DNA from: Motiliproteus sp. MSK22-1
GTDB lineage: Bacteria > Pseudomonadota > Gammaproteobacteria > Pseudomonadales > Balneatricaceae
Reading direction: 5' to 3'
Length of the DNA stretch: 64,000 bases
NCBI RefSeq assembly: GCF_001968815.1
Contig: NZ_MIEQ01000022.1
Coordinates: forward strand, 1 to 64,000
The first letter of the stretch is position 1, and the number at the start of each line of letters is the position of its first letter. The position numbers were made by a program, and so were the translations under genes. The notes under the pieces are model-generated. The model did no database searches. It saw only the letters and a list, made by a program, of their open reading frames with translations, and was not told where the DNA came from. Of the stretch, positions 18,517 to 26,687 are shown in pieces.

Positions 18517-18843
18517 ATGAGCGAAAATATTGTCAATGTAACGGATGCTAGTTTTGAGGATGATGTACTCAAAGCGGAAGGTGCTGTCTTGGTTGACTAC
18601 TGGGCCGAGTGGTGTGGTCCCTGTAAAATGATTGCCCCAGTGCTGGAAGAAGTAGCCAAGGACTACGGTGATAAATTAAAGGTTTGTAAATTGAACATCG
18701 ACGAAAATAACGAAACTCCGCCAAAGTTCGGTATTCGTGGCATACCTACGCTGATGTTGTTTAAAGACGGAAACGTAGAAGCAACAAAAGTTGGTGCTCT
18801 ATCCAAGTCTCAACTAACTGCGTTTCTTGATAGTAGCCTCTGA
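18517..18843 (+). CDS. trxA: Thioredoxin 1
   Basis: This 108-residue thioredoxin has the active site WCGPC (residues 32-36), buried Asp26 and cis-proline in GIPTLMLF. It is the general cytoplasmic disulfide reductant, kept reduced by thioredoxin reductase. The start at MSENIVNV is preceded by GGAG. It is followed by rho, the conserved trxA-rho order of gammaproteobacteria. Confidence 0.96.
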   Translation: MSENIVNVTDASFEDDVLKAEGAVLVDYWAEWCGPCKMIAPVLEEVAKDYGDKLKVCKLNIDENNETPPKFGIRGIPTLMLFKDGNVEATKVGALSKSQLTAFLDSSL

Positions 18844-18853
18844 TCTATGATGT

Positions 18854-18892
18854 ACATACAGCCGCTATTAGCGGCTGTATGTTGCTGTTGGC
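18854..18892 (+). terminator. Hairpin after trxA
   Basis: ACATACAGCCGC and GCGGCTGTATGT form a perfect 12-bp stem around TATTA, starting 11 bp after the trxA stop. The following TGCTGTTGGC is only moderately T-rich. Confidence 0.7.
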
Positions 18893-19277
18893 ACTAAGCG
18901 AATTCGGTAGATTACCTGTATTGATTGGCAACTGTTGTAATCAAGGCGTCTTCTGCATATAGTGTTGCCAGTCAGTTGTTAGCAAGCACGTTAGAATAAG
19001 TCTGTAATCTACTTTTTTAATTGATAAGCTAACTACATTATCTCAGTTTGTTGTCCGTTACTTTTTAAGTTATTTTTCTCGTCCGTCGGGAGTTGTTATC
19101 CGCCGTAAGTTGATCTAAGCTAATTTAGATCCTTTGAATCACTCGGTAGTGGTTGCATTCCTAAACATTAATAGACAAAATAGACCAGCATCCACTTCCG
19201 TTGATGTGTAAACCATTTCTAAATACCCCCTCTTGACCATCCATTCACCTGCCAGTGTGCATCTTGACAAATAGACT
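18893..19277 (+). promoter_or_regulatory. rho leader: rho leader region
   Basis: This 385-bp gene-free stretch lies between the trxA hairpin and the rho start. Rho is commonly autoregulated by attenuation in a long leader, and the length fits that, but no individual element could be identified here. Confidence 0.4.
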
Positions 19278-20537
19278 ATGAATCTAAGCGAACTAAAATT
19301 AAAACCCGTTAAAGAACTACTCGAAATCGCCAAAGACATGGGCATGGATAATCTTGCCCGTTCCCGTAAGCAGGATGTCATCTTCTCTATTCTCAAGAAG
19401 CACGCAAAAAGCGGTGAAGACATTTACGGAGATGGTGTCCTGGAAATTTTGCAGGATGGCTTTGGATTTCTTCGTTCAGCCGAAGGCTCTTACCTGGCGG
19501 GACCTGATGATATCTATGTATCTCCCAGTCAGATTCGTCGGTTTAATCTGCGCAAAGGGGATACCATTGCCGGTAAGATTCGGCCCCCCAAGGACGGCGA
19601 ACGTTATTTTGCACTGCTGAAAGTCAGTGAGATCAACTTTGATCGTCCTGAGCATGCAAAAAACAAGATCCTGTTTGAAAACCTGACTCCGCTATTTCCT
19701 CAGAAGCGCTTGGTGCTGGAAATGGGCAACGGTTCCAAGGAAGATCTAACGGCTCGGATTATTGATCTGATCGCTCCTATCGGCAAGGGCCAGCGTGGTT
19801 TGATCGTGTCCCCGCCTAAAGCCGGTAAGACATTAATGCTACAGAATATTGCATCTTCCATTACCCGCAATAATCCTGAGTGCCACTTGATCGTTCTGTT
19901 GATTGATGAGCGGCCGGAAGAAGTAACGGAAATGCAACGCTCAGTGCGTGGTGAAGTGGTAGCCAGTACCTTTGATGAGCCACCAGCCCGTCATGTACAG
20001 GTGGCTGATATGGTTATTGAGAAGGCCAAGCGTCTGGTCGAACACAAAAAAGACGTTGTCATCCTGCTGGACTCCATTACCCGCCTTGCTCGTGCCTATA
20101 ACACCGTAATCCCTTCCTCCGGCAAAGTGCTGACTGGTGGTGTAGATGCTCACGCACTGGAACGTCCCAAGCGTTTCTTTGGTGCAGCTCGTAATATCGA
20201 AGAAGGCGGTAGTTTGACGATTCTGGCAACGGCTCTGGTTGATACCGGCTCGAAGATGGATGAAGTGATCTTTGAGGAATTTAAAGGTACAGGTAACTCT
20301 GAAGTGCACCTGGATCGCAAAGCGGCGGAGCGTCGCGTCTTCCCTGCCATCAATATTCGCCGCTCGGGCACCCGTCGTGAAGATCTGCTGACCTCTGAAG
20401 ACGAGTTACAGCGGATGTGGATCTTACGAAAGCTGCTCGATTCTATGGAAGATACCGCCGCTGTCGAGTTTGTGTTGGATAAGCTTAAAGACTTCAAGAC
20501 TAATGACGAGTTCTTTATGTCTATGAAGCGCAAGTAA
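19278..20537 (+). CDS. rho: Transcription termination factor Rho
   Basis: This 419-residue hexameric RNA helicase is of standard length. The N-terminal helical domain ([18 protein letters not shown]) and OB-fold primary RNA site ([15 protein letters not shown]) are followed by the ATPase core: Walker A SPPKAGKT, Walker [12 protein letters not shown]-loop [10 protein letters not shown] and R-loop. All catalytic motifs appear intact. Confidence 0.98.
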   Translation: MNLSELKLKPVKELLEIAKDMGMDNLARSRKQDVIFSILKKHAKSGEDIYGDGVLEILQDGFGFLRSAEGSYLAGPDDIYVSPSQIRRFNLRKGDTIAGKIRPPKDGERYFALLKVSEINFDRPEHAKNKILFENLTPLFPQKRLVLEMGNGSKEDLTARIIDLIAPIGKGQRGLIVSPPKAGKTLMLQNIASSITRNNPECHLIVLLIDERPEEVTEMQRSVRGEVVASTFDEPPARHVQVADMVIEKAKRLVEHKKDVVILLDSITRLARAYNTVIPSSGKVLTGGVDAHALERPKRFFGAARNIEEGGSLTILATALVDTGSKMDEVIFEEFKGTGNSEVHLDRKAAERRVFPAINIRRSGTRREDLLTSEDELQRMWILRKLLDSMEDTAAVEFVLDKLKDFKTNDEFFMSMKRK

Positions 20538-20570
20538 ATCCCAGGAATAACAGGTCTGAATCTGTTTCGA

Positions 20571-20601
20571 CAAAAAGGTAGGCTGCGGCTTACCTTTTTT
20601 A
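20571..20601 (+). terminator. rho terminator
   Basis: AAAGGTA-GGCTGCGGCT-TACCTTTTTT forms a hairpin followed by a T-run, about 35 bp after the rho stop codon. It marks the left border of the accessory island. Confidence 0.85.
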
Positions 20602-20680
20602 TGCAAAAAATTCAGATAGATTTTGAAGAGCTTTGTCTCTTGATCTTTTTATCTTTATTCCGTTCTTGCAGGGAAGCTAA

Positions 20681-21907
20681 ATGACGCCATCTAAACATAT
20701 TGTTTTTGCCTGGGAGTTGGGGGCAGGATATGGGCATATAACCAGTTTTATGCCCATTGCAAAGGAAATGCGACGGCGTGGATACCGAGTTAGCTGGATT
20801 CTAAAAGATATTTCCAATTTCCCTAATCTGAGTAATAATTGCGATGATAAGATTTTTCAGGCTCCTGTCTATACTCTAAAAGATAAGGGCCTGGAGACAG
20901 TTAACAACTATTCTGACCTGCTTTACCGGCATGGCTATCGAAAAGCAGATGAGCTTGTAATGCTTCTGCATAGCTGGGAACTGCTATTCGATCAGCTTGA
21001 TCCGGACTTGTTGATCTGTGACCATTCACCAACGGCGCTGCTGGCATCTCGTGGCTATGAATGCTCTGTGGCGAGTATTGGTATTGGGTTTTTTTGCCCG
21101 CCTTGTTGTTCACCTTTACCAAGCTTACAACTATCCAAACGTATCTCCATTGAGACTCTGCAGCAGTCTGATGCAACAGTGCTCTCTGTTATTAATTCAG
21201 CAATGGAGTCCCTAGGGCGTTATACCCTCCCTCAAGTCAGTAGCTTATTTGATATTGATGAACATTTTTTATGCACATTTCCAGAATTAGATCATTACCC
21301 GCAGCGTAAGGATCATTGTTACTGGGGGGCATATGGGGGAGGGGAGTCTGGTGAAGTTCCTGTCTGGCCGGAAGGTAATGGGCCGCGGGTATTCGTGTAT
21401 CTACAAAAGGACAGGGTTTCGACAGAATACGTTTTAAAGGCTTTGGATAATCTCGGCTGGCCAGCCATCGTCCATTTTACTCGTGGCTTTCAATCACCAA
21501 GCAGCGGTCATGTTAGTGAAACAATAAATTATTCCGCTAAACATTTGGATATTGAGAAAGTATGTCAGAGTGCTGACTTCATCATTTGTCATGCAAGTCA
21601 TGGCACTGTATCTATGGCGCTGCTAGCAGGAATCCCGTTGTTGCTATTTCCTGCTCATCAAGAGCAATTAATATTAAGCCATAGGTTAAGGCAGTATGGT
21701 TTAGGTCTAGTCGGTGAATGTGGAAAGGGTGTTGAGGGGGTGATAAAGCAGTTGCAAGAGCTTAAAAACTCGACAGCTCTGAAGGAACGGTCCTTGCTCT
21801 TTGCCAAAAAATACAGTGAATTTTGTTCAGAGGAACAGATCAAATTGTTAGCTGATCGGTGTGAGCAACTGATAAAAAAACCTCCTAGCCTTGATGCCCC
21901 CTGCTGA
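20681..21907 (+). CDS. GT1-type glycosyltransferase (MurG/UGT fold)
   Basis: The 408-residue protein starts with a Rossmann segment (HIVFAWELGAGYGHITSFMP) typical of UDP-sugar transferases that act on lipids or small molecules. The donor-site region near the C-terminus reads CHASHGTVSMALLAGIPLLL and then FPAHQEQ, like the signature of the UGT/MGT family. The substrate is unknown. It is not part of the conserved rho-ubiD neighbourhood, and a degenerate paralogue lies at 34196-34770, on the other side of the Rhs locus. Confidence 0.75.
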   Translation: MTPSKHIVFAWELGAGYGHITSFMPIAKEMRRRGYRVSWILKDISNFPNLSNNCDDKIFQAPVYTLKDKGLETVNNYSDLLYRHGYRKADELVMLLHSWELLFDQLDPDLLICDHSPTALLASRGYECSVASIGIGFFCPPCCSPLPSLQLSKRISIETLQQSDATVLSVINSAMESLGRYTLPQVSSLFDIDEHFLCTFPELDHYPQRKDHCYWGAYGGGESGEVPVWPEGNGPRVFVYLQKDRVSTEYVLKALDNLGWPAIVHFTRGFQSPSSGHVSETINYSAKHLDIEKVCQSADFIICHASHGTVSMALLAGIPLLLFPAHQEQLILSHRLRQYGLGLVGECGKGVEGVIKQLQELKNSTALKERSLLFAKKYSEFCSEEQIKLLADRCEQLIKKPPSLDAPC

Positions 21908-22066
21908 GTGAATTCTTGATGCTCTTGGTTATTGATTGTTTGGGATCAGATGATGCTGATTTTTAAACTTTCTATATTGCCTCTTATTGAACGGTGGTGA
22001 CCAGCCAGAACATTATACATTGTTCTCAACAGTCATGATGGCTGGCCATTTAGTGTCTCCCAAATA

Positions 22067-22435
22067 TTATGATCTGCGATATAGTTTTTGAGCCTGCTCC
22101 AGCCCGGCGAGACCGCATTCCGGTAGAGGTTGTATGCTGGGCTTGAGAGTCTGGTCATTATCATTAGGGATGATACAGCTTTGGTCTCCTCCATCGCCGT
22201 AGCCGTCACCGTAACCCAGGCTATCATAACACTCTGAACTGTCGTCTAGATTGGCAAACAAGGCTTCGCCACTGTCGAAGTTAAGTGTGCAACCACTCTT
22301 TGTCTCATAGGGGGCTGTTGCGGTTTGTTGGGTTTCTGGACTGAGGCTGTTGGCTTGAGTCACTGGCGTGGCTGCAAGTGCAGCTAGAGTTGCTGTGGAT
22401 AATGCGGTTCTTTTAAGGCCCGGTTTGTTGAGCAT
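22067..22435 (-). CDS. Small secreted protein of unknown function
   Basis: The 122-residue product begins MLNKPGLKRTALSTATLAAL with a signal peptide ending near TQA. An ideal AAGGAGG lies upstream of the ATG. The mature protein is acidic with a GYGDGYGDGGDQS segment and four cysteines. No family is recognised. It is the last gene of a same-strand run of three secreted proteins. Confidence 0.65.
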   Translation of the reverse strand: MLNKPGLKRTALSTATLAALAATPVTQANSLSPETQQTATAPYETKSGCTLNFDSGEALFANLDDSSECYDSLGYGDGYGDGGDQSCIIPNDNDQTLKPSIQPLPECGLAGLEQAQKLYRRS

Positions 22436-22523
22436 GTATCCTCCTTGAGGTCTGTTGGTACGGACTCTGAGTGGACGGTTTGGGGCCATTAAGAGTCCGT
22501 GAGCTATAAGAGAAAAAGAGCTG

Positions 22524-23588
22524 TTAGTTGAGTGTTTCGCTATACAATGTGTTGACTTCTTGCGGCGTCAGGCCTCGGTTAAAAATCCGCAGCTGGTCAA
22601 TGTCGCCATTCATAAAGGCTTTGTGACGACGGAAATTAGCGGCTGAGTCCCCGGGGCGGGTATGGTGCATAAAGCCTAGCGTCTTCTGGCTAAAATCTAC
22701 GGACTGGGCCTTTCCACGAGAGGCTTCCAGGTTGCCATTTACATAGATATTCAACCCATCAGTACCCGCTGTAAAGGTGAAGTGTGTCCAGGTCTCTTCC
22801 CAGGCTCTATTCCAGCGAATTCCAGCGCGTCCCTGTCTGGCCACATCGCCAAAGTCCCAATAAAGTTTTCCACCCTGACGAGAAAAATGAATATTAAACT
22901 GGTTGTGAACATCAAAGGGTTGAGCGATCAGTGCCACAGGCCCTCGATTGGGAAATCTCATTTTCGCCCAGAAGCTGACTGTAATGGCATCCAGCGTGCC
23001 TAAAGCCGCCAAATCAGCTGTTCCGTAATCGTCCTCACCATCAAAATGAAGGCCTTGACCCAAATACCCGGCGGTTTCTGTGGCTCCGTTGAGGGTGATG
23101 TTAAAGTTTCCAGTTTCATCAATGAGGGTGGAATCAACGATATTCTCCATCGAATAATGCAGTTTCAGATTGGCATTATCTGGCGCCAGCACATCCTCAT
23201 CATTGGCTGGAGGTGGCGGGGGTGGCTCGCCACCAGGATCGGAATAACCGGCTAAAGAGAGTCGATAAATACTGCAACGGTTTTCGGCCGGGTAATAGAC
23301 GTCATCCGGATTCAGTTCGATGTGGACATCTCGTTGAGACATCTGAGCAGCAATGGCGAGGCTGACCAGATGTGAATTGTCTTCGGTTTGACGAATTCCG
23401 GCGTAGCGCTTGCTGCAGCCTGCGGTGTTCATCACATCACTGCCAAAATCGATCTGAACCATATTAGGGTGGTTCCAGTCATGAGGGCCTGACATGATCA
23501 AGTTTGAAATAGTCCCTGTTTCAGTGGAAAACGCCTGGTTACTGGCCAACAAGGATAGCAGTAACGCAGGTGTTCTAAGTAACTTCAT
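22524..23588 (-). CDS. Secreted LamG-domain protein
   Basis: The 354-residue protein has a signal peptide (MKLLRTPALLLSLLASNQAFS). An N-terminal domain (about 22-118) with conserved cysteines (AGCSKRYAGIR, NRCSIYRLSL) is followed by a proline linker, then a LamG/concanavalin-like domain (about 140-350: LHYSMEN, FDGEDDYGTA, DAITVSFWAK, LNIYVNGNL, DIDQLRIFNRGLTPQEV). The C-terminal domain is a typical carbohydrate or protein-binding jelly roll. The N-terminal domain is shared with the next gene upstream, so the pair arose by duplication. Role unknown; surface or matrix binding is likely. Confidence 0.75.
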   Translation of the reverse strand: MKLLRTPALLLSLLASNQAFSTETGTISNLIMSGPHDWNHPNMVQIDFGSDVMNTAGCSKRYAGIRQTEDNSHLVSLAIAAQMSQRDVHIELNPDDVYYPAENRCSIYRLSLAGYSDPGGEPPPPPPANDEDVLAPDNANLKLHYSMENIVDSTLIDETGNFNITLNGATETAGYLGQGLHFDGEDDYGTADLAALGTLDAITVSFWAKMRFPNRGPVALIAQPFDVHNQFNIHFSRQGGKLYWDFGDVARQGRAGIRWNRAWEETWTHFTFTAGTDGLNIYVNGNLEASRGKAQSVDFSQKTLGFMHHTRPGDSAANFRRHKAFMNGDIDQLRIFNRGLTPQEVNTLYSETLN

Positions 23589-23822
23589 ATTGGTTTCTCT
23601 CGCAATGTTTAAAAATTAATAAATGGGCCCGCTGTGAATTCTGCCCTTAATAAGGACTTAACCCGCCGCTGAGGCATGGCTTCAATCTGTCCCTGAAAAC
23701 GAAGACCACCCAATGCGTAATTTTCGTTTATTGCTTCTGTTTATCTGTTCGTTAAAACCTTTTAAGCCTCTATCTTATAAGGCCGTAATAGTCCCATAGG
23801 ATCTACAGGTCTTCAGTCGACT

Positions 23823-24320
23823 TTAGTCATCGTCGTCATCGTGTTTGTGACCGTTTCCATTGCCGTGGTTATGACCATTCCCGTGGCCGTTGCCATTTCC
23901 ATTGCCATGACCGTTGCCATGACCATGTCCGTGACCGTCATCATCGTCCGAGGGCGGTTCACCCACAGGTGTTGAATAACTGGCGAGTGAGATCCGATCA
24001 ATAACACAACGGCTATCAGATTCCAGATAGATATCATCTGGGTTTAATTCAATGTAGACCGATTGATTGGACATCAGCGCGGCAATAGCGAGACTGGTCA
24101 GGTGTGAATTGTGATTGTTTTTACGAATCCCTGCGTAGCGCTGATTACAGCCGGAGGTCGTCATGAGATCCTCACCAAAATCGATCTGTATCATATTCGG
24201 GTGATTGGGATCTTCGGGACCAGACATAATCAAATCGGCAATGGCGCCTGTTTCAGCAGAAAATGCCTGACTACTGGCTAACATTGAAAGCAGCAACACC
24301 GGTGCTTTTAATAACTTCAT
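23823..24320 (-). CDS. Secreted protein with His/Gly/Asn-rich tail, paralogue of the LamG protein N-domain
   Basis: The 165-residue protein has a signal peptide (MKLLKAPVLLLSMLASSQAFS) and an N-terminal domain very similar to that of the adjacent LamG protein (LIMSGPEDPNHPNMIQIDFG, SGCNQRYAGIR). In place of LamG it ends in a low-complexity tail of alternating Gly, His and Asn flanked by Asp runs, likely able to bind divalent metals. The tail DNA is a degenerate short-period repeat. Function unknown. Confidence 0.7.
   Translation of the reverse strand: MKLLKAPVLLLSMLASSQAFSAETGAIADLIMSGPEDPNHPNMIQIDFGEDLMTTSGCNQRYAGIRKNNHNSHLTSLAIAALMSNQSVYIELNPDDIYLESDSRCVIDRISLASYSTPVGEPPSDDDDGHGHGHGNGHGNGNGNGHGNGHNHGNGNGHKHDDDDD
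23826..23952. repeat. Low-complexity hexamer-like repeat coding GHGNGN
   Basis: The 3' end of the secreted-protein gene is built from variants of CCRTTGCC/CCATGACC in the plus orientation, encoding alternating Gly/His/Asn. Such repeats readily change length. Confidence 0.6.
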
Positions 24321-24410
24321 ACTGATTTCTCTCTATTCCTGACTTTTATAAACTAGACCAGCGGTAATCCACTGGCCGTCATGTCTTCCCTGTTTACACC
24401 GGGTTTGTTT

Positions 24411-24668
24411 TTATTCTTTCAATACAGACTCACTATCTAAATTAAGGTGTTTACCTAGTTCGATGCAGCTAATTTTGTCCACATTTTGGGGCAATTCATC
24501 CACTTGCATCAATTCAATAAGCAAGCCTTCAAAGGCTATTTCTGGTTCACCGTGCTTTATGTAATGGACCACTTCACAAATTACATCTTCGCAAAGCACC
24601 GCTCGGCATTGATTCAGTAAAGAGCTAACTTTTTTATTTGCAATATTGATGTCTATGGAATCGCTCAT
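24411..24668 (-). CDS. MafI-like immunity protein, distal duplicate
   Basis: This 85-residue acidic helical protein (VVHYIKHGEPEIAFEGLLIEL) is nearly the same as the immunity gene directly behind the Rhs toxin at 26670-26978. Sequence similarity extends about 20 bp upstream of the start, into what was the end of a toxin gene (...AATCCATA). The pattern fits MafI-type immunity proteins of EndoU toxins. As an orphan it would still protect against EndoU tips of sibling strains. It is the farthest cassette from the Rhs gene. Confidence 0.65.
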   Translation of the reverse strand: MSDSIDINIANKKVSSLLNQCRAVLCEDVICEVVHYIKHGEPEIAFEGLLIELMQVDELPQNVDKISCIELGKHLNLDSESVLKE

Positions 24669-24690
24669 ATTGTATATGGATTAGCCTAGT

Positions 24691-25308
24691 TCAATGGGGT
24701 CTGACCCCATTCACCCCTAACTCATTTAGCTTTTCTAACAACCTGTCTACCTGTTCTACTGCACCGATAAACTGAGCACCCACATGAGTATCGGACTCAA
24801 CCACTCTGCATATCATTAGATCCTCAAACGAGCAAAAGGAATTCTCAATACCCTCGGCATCAAGTCCTGCATCAGAGTCCTTAAACGATTTCCAGATAGA
24901 ATCGATGCTTGGCTCTGAATCAGGAAGAAATAGAAGAACAGTATACCTCGGCTGTGTAATTGTATTTAAATCGAACTCTGATAGAGTCGTTGACAGTCGC
25001 TTTACATACGAATAAATATTTGACTCTTCATTTCTATCAATAAAATCACTATTAGAAAGATCTGATTTTAACTGCTTCAAAAGCTTTAACTCCTGAACTT
25101 TCGACCCTTCTATAGAATGACCAACAGTCCGCCACTTGAAAGCTTTAGGCAGCCGCTGACTTACGCTGGTGATAAGCATAAGCCATAAACCAAACAATTC
25201 GCTAACAGACCGCTGAACAATAGTGATCGTCGCAAAACGACGATCATTAACTGTAGATGTTTGTTCCCACGGTTTAATACCAACATCGTAGAGATAGATT
25301 GGTTTCAT
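24691..25308 (-). CDS. Putative immunity protein for a displaced Rhs tip
   Basis: This 205-residue soluble protein (MKPIYLYDVGIKPWEQ) has no family I can name. It starts 8 bp after the stop of an orphan toxin tip at 25317-25484, the standard spacing for a toxin-immunity pair. Its last codons (VNGVRPH) are translated from the GGGGTC palindrome, so the original C-terminus may have been replaced when the element joined here. Confidence 0.55.
   Translation of the reverse strand: MKPIYLYDVGIKPWEQTSTVNDRRFATITIVQRSVSELFGLWLMLITSVSQRLPKAFKWRTVGHSIEGSKVQELKLLKQLKSDLSNSDFIDRNEESNIYSYVKRLSTTLSEFDLNTITQPRYTVLLFLPDSEPSIDSIWKSFKDSDAGLDAEGIENSFCSFEDLMICRVVESDTHVGAQFIGAVEQVDRLLEKLNELGVNGVRPH
24693..24711. 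repeat. Palindrome AATGGGGTCTGACCCCATT (copy 1)
   Basis: This 19-bp near-perfect palindrome separates the distal MafI-like gene from the 205-residue immunity gene. The same sequence recurs at 25488, 25896 and 26539. Confidence 0.9.
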
Positions 25309-25316
25309 TTTATCGC

Positions 25317-25484
25317 CTAATTGAAGTAAGTATGTGAGTCACCATTTCCACCTAATGGCTGCTTAATACCAGTAGAAGACCGGACTTCACTATTAAAACG
25401 TGGGCCATGGTTATCTAGTTTGTGGCCTAATGAGTGTTCTCTAATCGTAGTCGTACTTCCGTCCTTTCCTTTAAACTCGCATAT
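25317..25484 (-). pseudogene. Orphan C-terminal end of a Rhs-type toxin
   Basis: The open frame has no start codon and runs from just inside a GGGGTC palindrome to a TAG stop. It encodes about 55 residues with EHSLGHKLDNHGPRFNSE and a GGNGDSHTYFN end. The HGPRFN and terminal aromatic pattern are typical of the last part of nuclease tips in polymorphic toxins. No Rhs core precedes it, so it can be expressed only if recombined onto the Rhs gene. Its presumed immunity gene follows directly. Confidence 0.6.
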
Positions 25485-25487
25485 TTA

Positions 25488-25523
25488 AAGGGGTCTGACC
25501 CCATTGGTTTGACCCCATTGGTT
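25488..25523. repeat. Palindrome GGGGTCTGACCCC (copy 2) plus a half copy
   Basis: AAGGGGTCTGACCCCATT (25488-25505) is followed at once by a half copy, TTGACCCCATTGGTT (25509-25523). The left end of the orphan toxin fragment stops at this element. Confidence 0.9.
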
Positions 25524-25542
25524 GCTCACCCTCTGTTGCTCG

Positions 25543-25884
25543 TTATTTCAAAAGTAGTTCAGGGTCTTCCCATACATCTTCATAATCCTCCGATATCAGA
25601 AATCTCCAGCCCTCAGGTAGGCCTAAATAAGGCATTACTATTTCTGCCCAGCTTTTCAAGTGCTCACCATGAAGAGGGACAAAAAAATCTTCGTTATCAG
25701 ACCACTCCCCTGCCCAGATATACCATCCGCTTGTGCCATGTTCTTCTTTTATTCGTAAACCATTTATAGGTCGGTAGCCCTCTTTTACATTTCTAGAAAT
25801 TCCTACTTTTAGCCTAAGATCGCATGCTTGGTAAGAAGCACTGAAATTTTTGCAAACTTGTTTTTGATGTTCTTCTAAAGTCAT
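25543..25884 (-). CDS. Imm33-like immunity protein
   Basis: The 113-residue protein has the pattern SGWYIWAGEWSDNEDFFVP, then LGLPEGWRFLISEDYEDVW, seen in Imm33-type immunity proteins of polymorphic toxin systems. It is flanked on both sides by GGGGTC palindromes and has lost its toxin partner; only a short toxin-start relic lies upstream. The family call is by eye. Confidence 0.6.
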   Translation of the reverse strand: MTLEEHQKQVCKNFSASYQACDLRLKVGISRNVKEGYRPINGLRIKEEHGTSGWYIWAGEWSDNEDFFVPLHGEHLKSWAEIVMPYLGLPEGWRFLISEDYEDVWEDPELLLK

Positions 25885-25893
25885 AGTTTTTAT

Positions 25894-26007
25894 TCAATGG
25901 GGTCTGACCCCATTCACCTTTCTTGACCCCATCGCTTTTCGAAGAGCGGCTCTCTTCGATTCAAATTGCTGGACATTCTTGGGTGTCACTTCCTTTGTAA
26001 CATCTAA
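25894..26007 (-). pseudogene. Relic of the start of another toxin tip
   Basis: A 37-codon frame reads VTKEVTPKNVQQFESKRAAL, then RKAMG, before running into the palindrome (VNGVRPH) and a stop. The QQFESKRAALRKA segment resembles the lead-in of nuclease tips such as HNH-type domains in Rhs and CDI proteins. It overlaps the end of the TriTu-like gene and would have paired with the Imm33-like gene. Confidence 0.4.
25896..25914. repeat. Palindrome AATGGGGTCTGACCCCATT (copy 3)
   Basis: This identical 19-bp copy lies 12 bp upstream of the Imm33-like start, with a further half copy (TTGACCCCAT) about 10 bp beyond. It cuts off the toxin-start relic. Confidence 0.9.
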
Positions 26008-26297
26008 TCAGATAATTTTTTCGCCAACTCTTCGAAGGGCTTTTCAGAGCTAAATACAGCATCTATATCAAAGCCTTCATCCACGATTGTAGCCTCACTA
26101 TCAGTCTCTAAAACTTCGATATGACCACTTCCCGAATCCCAGAAGGTAAGACGGCAAAAATACTTATTGAGATCGAAGTTAACAGTAATGCTTTGACTAT
26201 CTGCGTGTTCTGGAGAACGCATAATTTCAAATACGCACCCAAGCATCATAAATATATTTTTATCTGACTTAAGCCAATCTAAAACCTTCTGAAGCAT
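26004..26297 (-). CDS. TriTu-like immunity protein
   Basis: The 97-residue protein (MLQKVLDWLKSDKNIF, then FWDSGSGHIEVLETDSEA) resembles the TriTu family, which neutralises TreTu, a Rhs-delivered ADP-ribosyltransferase that modifies EF-Tu. It begins 4 bp after the stop of a toxin C-terminal fragment that itself looks TreTu-like, so both halves of the pair point the same way. Identification is by remembered family pattern. Confidence 0.55.
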   Translation of the reverse strand: MLQKVLDWLKSDKNIFMMLGCVFEIMRSPEHADSQSITVNFDLNKYFCRLTFWDSGSGHIEVLETDSEATIVDEGFDIDAVFSSEKPFEELAKKLSD

Positions 26298-26301
26298 ACC
26301 G

Positions 26302-26532
26302 TTACCTTATCTTAGTTGCTTTATGGACTATGTTTTCTGCACTTGGCATTTGCGGAACGGGATTACCTTTTCGTGCGGCCAACCTACCCGTAGCGGAATT
26401 TGGACCCACTACCTGCGCCCACCCTTCATTAGTTTTCTTTAACGAAGATGCCGGCACATCAAATTCAACATACTGATTACCAACTTTTGTTTGCTTGATA
26501 AATGCTTCGGGATTAGCTGGATCAGCTACGTA
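26302..26532 (-). pseudogene. Orphan C-terminal end of a TreTu-like toxin
   Basis: A start-less frame of 76 codons ends in TAA just before the TriTu-like gene. It reads ...VEFDVPASSLKKTNEGW... and GPNSATGRLAARKGNPVP. The FDVP(A)SS and GPNS features recall the C-terminal half of TreTu ADP-ribosyltransferase tips. The N-terminal half and any Rhs core are missing; the frame is cut off next to a GGGGTC palindrome. Confidence 0.55.
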
Positions 26533-26538
26533 TTATTC

Positions 26539-26557
26539 AATGGGGTCAGACCCCATT
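26539..26557. repeat. Palindrome AATGGGGTCAGACCCCATT (copy 4)
   Basis: The central base differs (A instead of T on this strand), so the palindrome keeps its 9-bp arms. It lies 6 bp from the cut end of the TreTu-like fragment. Confidence 0.9.
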
Positions 26558-26687
26558 GATTTGCTACCATTGATTTGCTGAGCTCCTCTAAAGCCGATAA
26601 AACGACCATCAATGTGCCAACTGGCGGCACTGCCGTCGGGTGCAGTTATGGTTTTCCATCCGGGGAGCTTCAACTTGACCCCGTTGG
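26558..26687 (-). pseudogene. Coding fragment between two palindromes
   Basis: A minus-strand frame through this segment reads GVKLKLPGWKTITAPDG, then SWHIDGRFIGFRGAQ, ending in the palindrome. It is bounded by copy 4 on one side and a half copy (TTGACCCCGTTGG, 26675-26687) on the other. It looks like protein-coding DNA from an unidentified gene, stranded between two seams. No family is recognised. Confidence 0.4.
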
